This document shows, piece after piece, positions 20,422 to 27,747 of a stretch of DNA of 64,000 nucleotides (the first letter of the stretch is position 1; each line of letters opens with the position of its first letter). The position numbers and the translations under genes are program-made. The DNA is from Alistipes megaguti (GTDB taxonomy: Bacteria > Bacteroidota > Bacteroidia > Bacteroidales > Rikenellaceae). The notes below the pieces were generated by a model. It was not told the DNA's origin and searched no databases. It saw nothing but the letters and a program-made list of their open reading frames with translations. The stretch covers positions 992,001-1,056,000 of the forward strand of contig NZ_LR027382.1 of NCBI RefSeq assembly GCF_900604385.1, written 5' to 3'.

Positions 20422-21306
20422 ATGGACGCAATTATTCGCTGCCACAATCTCACACACTGGTACGGAGACAGGCAAATCTACGAAAATTTGAGTTTCGAAG
20501 TTCCTCAAGGCCGCATATTAGGACTATTGGGAAAAAACGGAACCGGGAAAACCACAACAATCAATATATTAAACGGATATCTCAAGCCTCGCAAGGGAGA
20601 ATGTACGATCTTCGGAGAAAATGTGCGGACAATGAGACCTCAAACTCGATCCCGCATAGCTTTGTTGATTGAAGGACATGTTCAGTATGCATTCATGACA
20701 ATCGAAGAAATAGAGCGCTTTTATGCCGGTTTTTTCCCGCAATGGAACAAAGATGCATACTATGAACTCATGGAAATGCTGAAAGTCGCACCCCGACAAC
20801 GGATCTCCAGTATGTCGTGCGGACAACGTTCTCAGGTTGCTCTGGGACTTATATTGGCACAAAATGCAGATTTGCTGATTCTTGATGATTTCTCAATGGG
20901 GCTCGATCCGGGATACAGACGTCTTTTTGTTGAATATCTGCGCGAATATGCAAAAAACGGAAACAGAACTGTTTTCCTTACCTCGCACATCATACAAGAC
21001 ATGGAAAATCTGATTGACGACTGCATCATAATGGATTACGGTAAGATCCTTACACAGATACCCGTACAGGAATTATTATCCAAATTTCATCGATATACGT
21101 TTTCAGTCCATAAAGGATATAAACTCCCGGACTTACCGGGATTCCATCACCCTTCGGTTGTTGGAACCAGAGGTGAACTCTACTCATTTGAACAACCGGA
21201 TGAGGTGTGGCATGAACTCAAAAGGTCTGGAGTCTCATATACAGAACCAAATTGTCAGTCGCTAACCCTGGAAGACGCCTTTATCGGCCTGACTGGGAAA
21301 TATTAA
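20422..21306 (+). CDS. ABC transporter ATP-binding protein
   Basis: Cytoplasmic ATPase of a two-part ABC exporter. Walker A is GKNGTGKTTT, the signature is a diverged SMSCGQRSQVALGL in place of LSGGQ, Walker B is LLILDDFSMGLDPG with Asp instead of Glu as the expected catalytic base after the Walker B aspartate, and the switch His is in TSHIIQD. I use the ATG at 20422 (MDAIIRCHNLTHWYG); an upstream alternative would lie inside the terminator. 294 residues. It ends 3 bases before the permease. The pairing with a SusCD/PKD-like operon and a DUF4857 gene suggests a shared pathway, but the substrate is unknown. Confidence 0.88.
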   Translation: MDAIIRCHNLTHWYGDRQIYENLSFEVPQGRILGLLGKNGTGKTTTINILNGYLKPRKGECTIFGENVRTMRPQTRSRIALLIEGHVQYAFMTIEEIERFYAGFFPQWNKDAYYELMEMLKVAPRQRISSMSCGQRSQVALGLILAQNADLLILDDFSMGLDPGYRRLFVEYLREYAKNGNRTVFLTSHIIQDMENLIDDCIIMDYGKILTQIPVQELLSKFHRYTFSVHKGYKLPDLPGFHHPSVVGTRGELYSFEQPDEVWHELKRSGVSYTEPNCQSLTLEDAFIGLTGKY

Positions 21307-21309
21307 AAA

Positions 21310-21981
21310 ATGAGAAAATCAATCTTAAGCAAGGAATGGATTAAACTCCGCCGCATCTATCCTCTGATATGCCTTGCAATACTGCTCGTTACGCTCTATA
21401 TTTTGTTGCGTATCGGACGAATGGTGCTATTTGGTGGCGCAGAAATGGTTTGGAGATCCATTCTCGAACAAAACATAATACTTGTTGAGAAACTCCGGTT
21501 TCTACCTCTTTGTGTCGGCGTTTTACTTGGCTTGATGCAATTTATTCCCGAGATGACACAGAACCGGATAAAACTCACCCTGCACCTTCCCTATTCCCGA
21601 CATGGCATGATTCTTTGGATGACAGGAATAGGAACAACCCTATTCGTAATACCGTTTCTGGTTCAATTGATTGTCATGTGGGGTGTTTTGCGATACATAT
21701 TTGCCCCCGAACTGGTCACACACATTCTGTTAACAATCTTACCTTGGTATTTAGTCGGAATTATATCCTATCTGCAAACCGTATGGATCATAATTGAACC
21801 GACATGGCGAGGTCGACTCTACAACATCATGATTACGGGCACCGTCATCTATCTATCCTTCATGTCCAGCTATCCCCGAAGTTATGATACAATGCTGCCT
21901 TGGATGATCCTGTTGGTGCTGTGCTCGCTCTTTTACCCGCTTTATTCAACAGAACGATTCAGAAGCGGGTATCAAGATTAA
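21310..21981 (+). CDS. ABC-2-like permease subunit
   Basis: A 223-residue integral membrane protein with about six hydrophobic segments (for example YPLICLAILLVTLYILLRIG, LFVIPFLVQLIVMWGVLRY, MLPWMILLVLCSLFYPLYS) and a start MRKSILSKEWIKLRR typical of ABC-2 permeases. It directly follows the ATPase and precedes a DUF4857 gene, completing the membrane part of the transporter. Substrate unknown. Confidence 0.78.
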   Translation: MRKSILSKEWIKLRRIYPLICLAILLVTLYILLRIGRMVLFGGAEMVWRSILEQNIILVEKLRFLPLCVGVLLGLMQFIPEMTQNRIKLTLHLPYSRHGMILWMTGIGTTLFVIPFLVQLIVMWGVLRYIFAPELVTHILLTILPWYLVGIISYLQTVWIIIEPTWRGRLYNIMITGTVIYLSFMSSYPRSYDTMLPWMILLVLCSLFYPLYSTERFRSGYQD

Positions 21982-21995
21982 ACCCTCTGTTTTCC

Positions 21996-22212
21996 GTGAC
22001 ACGCATTATAAAAACTTCGATCACTCTCCTGTCCATTCTTCTGCTCTCTTGGGCATTACCGACCATATATAAATTCATCTGCTCGACTCCGTACGAATCG
22101 CCACTAACCTTGTACAGTTGCGTCATACACGACTTCGTCACCTTTACTTTCGGAAATGACGATAATGTAGCTGGTGTTGATATGCATGGAACATCGTATA
22201 GCGATCATCAAT
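21996..22212 (+). pseudogene. DUF4857 membrane protein, truncated by an IS256-family element
   Basis: The frame starting at GTG 21996 (VTRIIKTSITLLSILLLSWALPTIYKF) and running through LYSCVIHDFVTFTFGNDD to GTSYSDHQ matches the beginning of DUF4857 proteins, which follow this ABC pair in Bacteroidales. After about 72 codons the frame enters IS sequence. A normal protein is several hundred residues, and the rest is not found on the far side of the IS cluster, so material was deleted. The ABC system is probably not fully functional. Confidence 0.65.
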
Positions 22213-22290
22213 TGGTAGTGTTTCAAAAAGTGTGTCTGAGAAGGAGCCTTCAGATTCTTCAGATATGCAAATATAACAATTCTTGTTTTT

Positions 22291-22318
22291 AGATCCACAC
22301 GCCGCGGCGTGTGGATCT
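22291..22318. terminator. Perfect 28-bp palindrome at the 3' end of the IS256-family transposase
   Basis: agatccacacgccg followed by its exact reverse complement, with a T-run after it on the plus strand and an A-run on the other side. It lies about 20 bases beyond the transposase stop and would stop plus-strand transcription entering the element from the DUF4857 side. Confidence 0.65.
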
Positions 22319-22337
22319 AATTTTTGTGTTATAGTCT

Positions 22338-22978
22338 TCACTCGGGGAATAATTCCCGGTCCAAGTCGATCCGCGGCACCGGTCTCAGGTAGGATTTCTT
22401 ATCCATGGCCGTTTTACCCATCAGCAGCAGTACCGACTCCTCGCTGGGCATGGCTCCCCGCATGCGTGTAACCCGTCGAAAATCTTTCTGCAGACGCTCG
22501 ATCCAGTTCGTCGTGTAGATCATCGACTGAATCCTTGCCTCGTAATTCAGATAGGTGAAGTAGGCTTTGTAGGCCGGATCCTCCGCCCGTCGTCGAAAAC
22601 TGCGATAATCCTGACCCCATTTCTCACAGAGCGCCTGCCATTGTTCCCAAGCTCTCTCCACCGTATAGCTGCGGTCTCCCGTACGGAAGAGCTGCCGCAG
22701 ATCCTCGGCCAGCTCTCCCTTGTCGCCGTTGCGCACGCAGCTCAGCAGATTGCGTTTCAGATGCGTCGTGCAGCGTTGCAGCGGCGTCCCGGGAAAGACC
22801 GCACTGATGACATCCTCCAGACCCTTCAGCCCATCGGCACACACCAGGCCGATCTTCCGAACGCCTCGTTCCTGCAGTTCTGCGAGCATCTCGCCCCAGC
22901 CCAGGGCGCTCTCCGTGGGTTTGTTGAAGATTCCAAGCACTTCACGCCGCTTGTCTTCACGCACGGCGAGCACTACAT
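22338..22978 (-). pseudogene. IS256-family transposase, C-terminal part
   Basis: Mutator-type transposase sequence from LAVREDKRREVLGIF through VCADGLKGLEDVISAVFPGTPLQRCTTHLKRN (second acidic region) to the C-terminal TTNWIERLQKDFRRVTRMRGAMPSEESVLLL. The N-terminal half of the catalytic domain lies beyond an inserted IS. Not functional as it stands; a start within the IS could give a short hybrid (MEKRYLAKMGFLRDDYVVLAV). Confidence 0.85.
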
Positions 22979-24407
22979 AGTCGTCCCTTAAAAAGCCCAT
23001 TTTTGCGAGATATCGTTTTTCCACAGTATCTCGCAGATTTTATGAAGCATGCACCAAAGAGCTTTCATGGCTCTTTTGAAGTTATAGGCTGCTGCCGCCA
23101 GTAGCACGTTCACAGCATCCCCGACCACACCTTTATAAAAGTTGCGGCCCAATCGGTAATCTGACTTTAAGTGACCTATTGTTGGTTCTATACCTGCACG
23201 CTTGCAGAAAAGTTTATGTTTTTTCAGCTTCTGATAACGGCTGTCTGATTTCTTGGGAACATCGGGAATCATAATCTTCGTCCCGTTAATTTCCTTCCTG
23301 CCTCTGTATCCTCTATCACCAGCCAGCACTTTAATCTTCCTTCCGGTTAACCGTTCTACCTGCGCCAAGGAAGACTCGATGGTATGACCGTCATATTCAT
23401 TGCGAAAGGATATGGCTCCAAGAATAATTCCTGTGGCAGAACGTATGATGGACACCTTGTTGCCGAATTCATATTTTTTATGTTCTTTACCCTTGCTGAT
23501 ACATTGCACGTCCGGCTCATGGATGGAATAAATCTTTTTCCGGCTGTTCCGCCTTTGGGACAGAACGGTTTCAAAGAGTCTGAGCAATTTATCATAGTCG
23601 TGATTCTCTTTAAGATTACGCTTCAGTTCCCTGACAAGTCTTCCGGCTATTGTACGTAAACGCCTGTCCGCCCTGAGAGCTTTTTCCCTGTTTTTGGGAT
23701 GGTTCCGGAAACGCTGGTCACGATAGATCTTCTTCAGCACAAAGGTGTAGCTTTGGCGCAGGGGAAGTCCCAGCTTTTTTACAATGCCAAGAACTTTCTT
23801 CACGATCTTCTTATGCAACTTTGCATCCGTGGGGTAAGTGATGTTCTTTTCCTGAACTGTGGAATCAATAAAAGCCGTATCATGATGACGGCCATCATCA
23901 TCGTCGTTATTCACACGGATACTTTCCTGGAAAATGAGTTCAATTCCCTTTTCACCGATACGTTTGCGGAAATGAACCAGTTCTGAAGACGCACAAGGGG
24001 CAGACGGGGTAAACTCCTGCATGCCACAGAAATACTGATAATAAGCGTTTTCGCTCCATTGCTCTACCAAAGACTCATCCGACAGGTTACGAAGGTGTTT
24101 CAGGATAAGCAAACCGCACATTAAACGGATTGGCTTGCCGGGACGGCCGTTATCCTGACAATACAAAGGTTGAAAAGCCGTTTCAAATTTTCCCCAATCT
24201 ATTTTGTCTGCCAATTGGTAAAGCGGGTGCGATTGGTTCAGCATGTCTGATAGGTTGCTGAATAAAGAAGGACTGTTATTCGTATTTTTAATCATAAAAT
24301 CTGCAAGTTTATTAACGTAAAGATAAGAAAACTTCCAGATTTATCAAAGACTTCTATAAATTAAATTACTGAATACCAATAAATAAAACTATTTTTAAGG
24401 GGCGACT
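22979..24407 (-). mobile_element. IS5/IS1182-like insertion sequence, copy 2 (1429 bp)
   Basis: Same length and ends as the copy at 3857-5285, in opposite orientation. The flanks carry a perfect 4-bp direct repeat ACAT. Removing the element and one ACAT restores the IS256 transposase frame exactly (AFYVV joined to LAVRED), which defines both borders to the base. Confidence 0.93.
22988..24295 (-). CDS. IS5/IS1182-like transposase, copy 2
   Basis: A complete 435-residue DDE transposase, nearly identical to the copy at 3969-5276 (two residue differences seen: Ser for Phe in VLSQRRN and Ser for Arg in KSDSRYQ). The same domain order applies: InsH-like N-terminal domain, acidic residues in FIDSTVQE and LAGDRGYRG, and the C-terminal HLKSDYRLGRNF region. 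It may be active, given intact ends and a clean target duplication. Confidence 0.92.
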   Translation of the reverse strand: MIKNTNNSPSLFSNLSDMLNQSHPLYQLADKIDWGKFETAFQPLYCQDNGRPGKPIRLMCGLLILKHLRNLSDESLVEQWSENAYYQYFCGMQEFTPSAPCASSELVHFRKRIGEKGIELIFQESIRVNNDDDDGRHHDTAFIDSTVQEKNITYPTDAKLHKKIVKKVLGIVKKLGLPLRQSYTFVLKKIYRDQRFRNHPKNREKALRADRRLRTIAGRLVRELKRNLKENHDYDKLLRLFETVLSQRRNSRKKIYSIHEPDVQCISKGKEHKKYEFGNKVSIIRSATGIILGAISFRNEYDGHTIESSLAQVERLTGRKIKVLAGDRGYRGRKEINGTKIMIPDVPKKSDSRYQKLKKHKLFCKRAGIEPTIGHLKSDYRLGRNFYKGVVGDAVNVLLAAAAYNFKRAMKALWCMLHKICEILWKNDISQKWAF

Positions 24408-24411
24408 ACAT

Positions 24412-24568
24412 AGAAAGCTTCTGTTTCTACGCTCCGCTTGCGGTGGATCTTCATGTGTACGCAATCGATGAAGACGATCGGGTAATACGCCTCCAAAGAG
24501 CGCGTGAGCCATTGCGAGACATCTTCTCGAAGGTAGTCCAGCATTCGCGAAATGCTCGCCTTACTGTA
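24412..24568 (-). pseudogene. IS256-family transposase, internal fragment
   Basis: Encodes YSKASISRMLDYLREDVSQW ... YYPIVFIDCVHMKIHRKRSVETEAFYVV, including the first catalytic Asp region (FIDCVHMKI) of Mutator-type transposases. The upstream neighbour is the end of another IS, so about 110 N-terminal residues are missing. Confidence 0.8.
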
Positions 24569-24654
24569 GGAACTGTCGTAAAAAGAATAAAACTTTATAA
24601 CGAATTGATTGCCAATGTAATATAAAATTTGTATCTTAGCTAAAGATAAAAAGA

Positions 24655-24694
24655 ATACCTCCAATTGCCCTAGAAAAGCCAAATTTGGAGGTAT
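24655..24694 (+). promoter_or_regulatory. Hairpin in the transposase leader
   Basis: atacctccaa pairs with ttggaggtat across a 20-base loop, ending 17 bases before the transposase ATG. Its place suggests that it limits translation when the IS is transcribed from outside, as seen for other insertion sequences; this is inference. Confidence 0.5.
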
Positions 24695-24711
24695 CGCAAA
24701 AATTAATCTGC

Positions 24712-26097
24712 ATGGCTAAGGTACAAAATTTCTCTGAAATATCACCCGATCTTCCTTTCACGGAGTTCGATTTTTATGAATTGTATAGGCGGACGTTCGA
24801 GACTAGCGAGCTGGGAAAAATCAGGAAGAGGCTGCCGCTTGGTGAGATGGCAGAGAACTTTGGACTGATAAGCAAGAGCATGAGAGCGAAGAAAGGGCGA
24901 AAAACATACTTCACCCCGGAGGGTAAGGTTGCGCTGATGTTCCTGAAGATGTACACAGGTCTGAGCAGCCCGAAGTTGATGGAGCATCTTAACGGCAACG
25001 TCCACTATCAGCTCTTCTGCGATTTGAGAATAGACCCGATGCATCCTCTGACGAACTACAAACTTCTGGACGACGTGTTTTCGGAACTGGCCCGCGGGCT
25101 GAAGATCCAACAGCAGCAGGAGATACTGGCAAGAGCCTGGAAACCGTACATGAAGGACCTGGACACGATGTATACGGATGCGACCTGCTACGAGAGCGAG
25201 ATGCGCTATCCTACGGATGCGAAGCTTCTGTGGGAAGGAATAGAGAAGTCATATGAGATAATGTGCACTCTGAGTGCCAAGCTGAATGTACACCGTCCGA
25301 GGACGAAGTACGTAGACGTAGAGAAGGCCAACCTGTCGTACAGGAAGCGGCGCAGGCATACGAAAGTCCAGACCAGGAAACTGACCAGACGCCTGCTCAA
25401 CCTTTTGGGGAAGATACTGAAGGAGACCCGCACACTGGAGAGGGAGAATGCAGGCGCGGAGAAATTGCTGACAGCCAGACAGAAGAGCGATATTGAAATC
25501 ATCACAAGAGTGTACCGCCAGCAGAAGGCCCACTTCGAGAACAACAATCCTCGCGAGAGTGTCAAGGACAGGATAGTGAGCATCAGCAAGCCGTATGTGA
25601 GGCCAATCGTGAGAGGCAAGGAAGTGAAGAGCGTAGAGTTTGGTGCGAAGTGCAACAACATCCAGGTTGACGGACTCTCATTCATCGAGAAGCTGTCATT
25701 CAATGCCTTCAACGAGGGAACCAGGCTTACGCACTGCCTGAAGATGCACCGAAAGCTCTTCGGTGTGGACGCGAAGAAGGTCGGAGGAGATGCAGGCTAT
25801 GCCGGCAGCGCCAACAGGGGGTACTGCAAGGATAGAGGAATACAGACGTCATTCGTCAAGCGTGGCCGTCCGTCCTTGGAAAAGAAAGAGAACGACATCA
25901 TCCGCAACGAGCTGGCGAGGGTGAGGGCAACGAGGATGGAAGGCTCGTTCGGAACGCAGAAGGAACACTATGGCCTGAAACGCATCAAGGCAAGGACGAA
26001 GTTGACCGAAATCCTGTACATCTTCTTTGGCATCCACACGGCGAATGCAGTACAGCTCGTCCGGCGGGAAGTCAACGAAATTGCCCAGGCTGCCTGA
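24712..26097 (+). CDS. IS1182-like DDE transposase
   Basis: A 461-residue transposase from MAKVQNFSEISPDLPFTEFD. The N-terminal domain has GKVALMFLKMYTGLSSPKLMEHLNGNVHYQLFCDLRI. The DDE core includes MYTDATCYESEMRYPTDAKLLWEG, GGDAGYAGSANRGYCKDRGI and the C-terminal EGSFGTQKEHYGLKRIKARTKLTE. A long basic helix-rich insertion (KRRRHTKVQTRKLTRRLLNLL ...) separates the first and second acidic residues. The frame is intact. An in-frame start at 24685 would overlap the leader hairpin, so I prefer the ATG at 24712. Confidence 0.9.
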   Translation: MAKVQNFSEISPDLPFTEFDFYELYRRTFETSELGKIRKRLPLGEMAENFGLISKSMRAKKGRKTYFTPEGKVALMFLKMYTGLSSPKLMEHLNGNVHYQLFCDLRIDPMHPLTNYKLLDDVFSELARGLKIQQQQEILARAWKPYMKDLDTMYTDATCYESEMRYPTDAKLLWEGIEKSYEIMCTLSAKLNVHRPRTKYVDVEKANLSYRKRRRHTKVQTRKLTRRLLNLLGKILKETRTLERENAGAEKLLTARQKSDIEIITRVYRQQKAHFENNNPRESVKDRIVSISKPYVRPIVRGKEVKSVEFGAKCNNIQVDGLSFIEKLSFNAFNEGTRLTHCLKMHRKLFGVDAKKVGGDAGYAGSANRGYCKDRGIQTSFVKRGRPSLEKKENDIIRNELARVRATRMEGSFGTQKEHYGLKRIKARTKLTEILYIFFGIHTANAVQLVRREVNEIAQAA

Positions 26098-26273
26098 TGT
26101 TCGAGGTGAGTGAGAAACGGCCCTTTCACTGGAGTATTGGCTCCAGTTGGGTCCAAAAATGAAAAAAGGGGCTCCGAAACGGAGCCGAAAATATAAAAAG
26201 ATGAGTTCGATCGGAAAAATTACCGGGACAGTCTGCCGATTGACTCATAATGACGGAATTAAACGACAGTCCC

Positions 26274-26398
26274 TAAATTATGCTGCTCGCCTTGCCCATG
26301 TGGGTTGCAGGTCATCCTTGCGGCTTGACACTGCAAACATACTGCGACTTCGCCCCGTATTTAGGGAGGGAAAAAACGCACTTTCATCCTCCCTCTTC
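26274..26398. other. Short region between IS end and unknown gene
   Basis: No gene seen. An AGGGAGG/CCTCCCT pair surrounds a T-rich loop just beyond the stop of the minus-strand gene and could act as a weak terminator. Confidence 0.35.
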
Positions 26399-27199
26399 TC
26401 AATCATAGATCGCCGAGATGGTTTGGGGAATTTTACCCTTATAATCTTTCATGATTCCTTTTAACGACTCATCACTATCCAAAAAGGCTATATTGTCCGT
26501 GTAACGGAACAAATAAATGATACGGGAAAACAACAACATCTTGTTATAAGAGACAATTGATCCTTTCCGTCGTTTGGGCTTCCCGATCAATTCGAAACGG
26601 TCAAAGGCTGCAAACAACTCCTGCAATCGCTCTGTCGCAAAATACATCTTATATGTCATGACTGGAAAGTTATCCGTAAAATCACCGAAACGATAAGAAT
26701 AAACATCGTCCAGTCCTTTCTGTTGTAACTCTTTCAATTTAGCGCGTAAAGCGTCAAGCATATCGTTCTTAATCATTGGATGGACATCCAAATTTCTGCG
26801 ACCTTTTCGGATCTGAATCGTCACATCGCTTGTTTGATCTCCCAGTTTATCGAGTAACTCTCGTAACAAAGCCCCATGTGAATGGGATTTTACATCGAGG
26901 CATTTGGCAAACTGGCTTTCCGTCCAATCGTAAATGAAAAGCATCGCCAGCCAAAATTTCTCCAGATCCAGTTCATAGCCCTCCAAAGTAGGCACTATAT
27001 CTTCATTATCCAGAAACTGCTCTTTGTTAAAAGGAGGTTTAATCTGACCACAACACATCCGATTGAAGAAGCGATAGGGATAATAGTGTCCATTCAGATA
27101 GTCGTCACAAAGTTTGAACACATATTCCAGATTCTCCATTTCACTCGAATCGGGTTCATAATAGACCGAACCATCCTCATATTCTCTTTTTAAGATCAT
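26399..27199 (-). CDS. Uncharacterised accessory protein, 266 aa
   Basis: Starts MILKREYEDGSVYYEPDSSEMENLEYVFKL and is rich in charged and aromatic residues with no signal peptide or membrane segment, so probably cytoplasmic. Noticeable segments are KFWLAMLFIYDWTESQFAKC, VTIQIRKGRRNLDVHPMIKNDMLDALRAKLKE and GKPKRRKGSIVSYNKMLLFSRIIYLFRYT. I do not recognise the family. It is the last intact gene before the IS cluster and faces away from the helicase-like gene, with a degenerate repeat array upstream of its start. AT-rich composition and setting suggest mobile-element cargo or regulation. Confidence 0.6.
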   Translation of the reverse strand: MILKREYEDGSVYYEPDSSEMENLEYVFKLCDDYLNGHYYPYRFFNRMCCGQIKPPFNKEQFLDNEDIVPTLEGYELDLEKFWLAMLFIYDWTESQFAKCLDVKSHSHGALLRELLDKLGDQTSDVTIQIRKGRRNLDVHPMIKNDMLDALRAKLKELQQKGLDDVYSYRFGDFTDNFPVMTYKMYFATERLQELFAAFDRFELIGKPKRRKGSIVSYNKMLLFSRIIYLFRYTDNIAFLDSDESLKGIMKDYKGKIPQTISAIYD

Positions 27200-27248
27200 G
27201 GCAACAGGTTTTAGCACCCAAATTTAGCATAAATAACATCCCTTTTGC

Positions 27249-27440
27249 ACAGCAAACCCACTAATAAGACTCTCAATGTGTGTTTCGAGCGAATAACAGA
27301 ACAACGGCGTCATATAAAACCTACTAATAAGACTCTACATATCGACATCGAAACGTGTTTCAGAACAACGGACTATGTAAATACCCGCTAATAAGACCTT
27401 TTGAGCATTACTCGGTCGATCGAATTCATTTCAGCATCCG
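27249..27440. repeat. Three degenerate direct repeats with 63-64 base period
   Basis: CTAATAAGAC recurs at 27261, 27324 and 27388, preceded by CCCA, CCTA and CCCG. Between copies, GAACAACGG recurs at the same phase (27299 and 27363). The rest of each unit varies. The array lies in the noncoding gap upstream of two divergent island genes. Function unknown; protein-binding sites such as iterons or regulatory operators are possible. Confidence 0.6.
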
Positions 27441-27527
27441 TACAACAGGCATATATAGCCATTTAAGGCTGGAATAAAAATGTTACAACAAATTGCATTC
27501 GACCTTTTTTATTGAAAATAAATGTGT

Positions 27528-27535
27528 TACCTTTG
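27528..27535 (+). promoter_or_regulatory. Candidate -7 element for the helicase-like gene
   Basis: TACCTTTG matches TAnnTTTG. At the -33 distance the sequence is TTTT rather than TTTG. The stretch around it (AATGTGTTAC then TTTG) resembles the stronger promoter at 30304-30334. Confidence 0.45.
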
Positions 27536-27584
27536 TAATACACAAGAGGAAATATCAATTTGGGGTGTCGATAATTCTACGTCC

Positions 27585-27622
27585 ATAAGAAAAGAGGTGC
27601 ATCTTGCATCTCTTTTTCTTAT
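27585..27622 (+). terminator. Leader hairpin upstream of the helicase-like gene
   Basis: ataagaaaagaggtgc pairs with gcatctctttttcttat around a five-base loop, with a T-run in the 3' arm. Lying between the candidate promoter and the coding region, about 125 bases before the ATG, it could act as an attenuator or close an upstream transcript. Confidence 0.5.
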
Positions 27623-27747
27623 CTCAAATTGCTATAATTTTTGATCCTGAAATAGACATCCTCTATAATAGATAAGTAGATAGAATCAAAAAAGATAACA
27701 GATTCGATAACAAGAGATTTTTATAAATTTTCAAAAAAATTACTTCT

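Larger units (their letters stand above)
22213..24568 (-). mobile_element. IS256-family element, interrupted and 5'-truncated
   Basis: The transposase lies on the minus strand in two pieces (24412-24568 and 22338-22978) separated by a 1429-bp IS; ACAT is duplicated at the break. Its own 5' part (about 110 codons) and right end were replaced by another IS starting at 24569. The left border near 22213 is set by where the DUF4857 frame stops making sense; the exact inverted repeat is not determined. Confidence 0.7.
24569..26273 (+). mobile_element. IS1182-like insertion sequence (about 1.7 kb)
   Basis: The left end GGAACTGTCGT and the right end (inverted GGGACTGTCGT) form an imperfect inverted repeat, perhaps starting two bases earlier with TA. 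One transposase fills the interior. Flanks show no clear target duplication (ctgta on the left, ctaaa on the right). It lies on a truncated IS256 element, and together with the missing DUF4857 sequence this indicates a deletion at its right side. Confidence 0.75.

Noticed and set aside
3857..24407. Already inverted segment between the IS copies
   Set aside because: The right copy has a perfect target duplication and rejoins the IS256 frame, so its flanks have not been exchanged.
27249..27440. CRISPR array
   Set aside because: Only three copies, the shared blocks are about 10 bases, the rest is not a constant repeat, and no cas gene is nearby.
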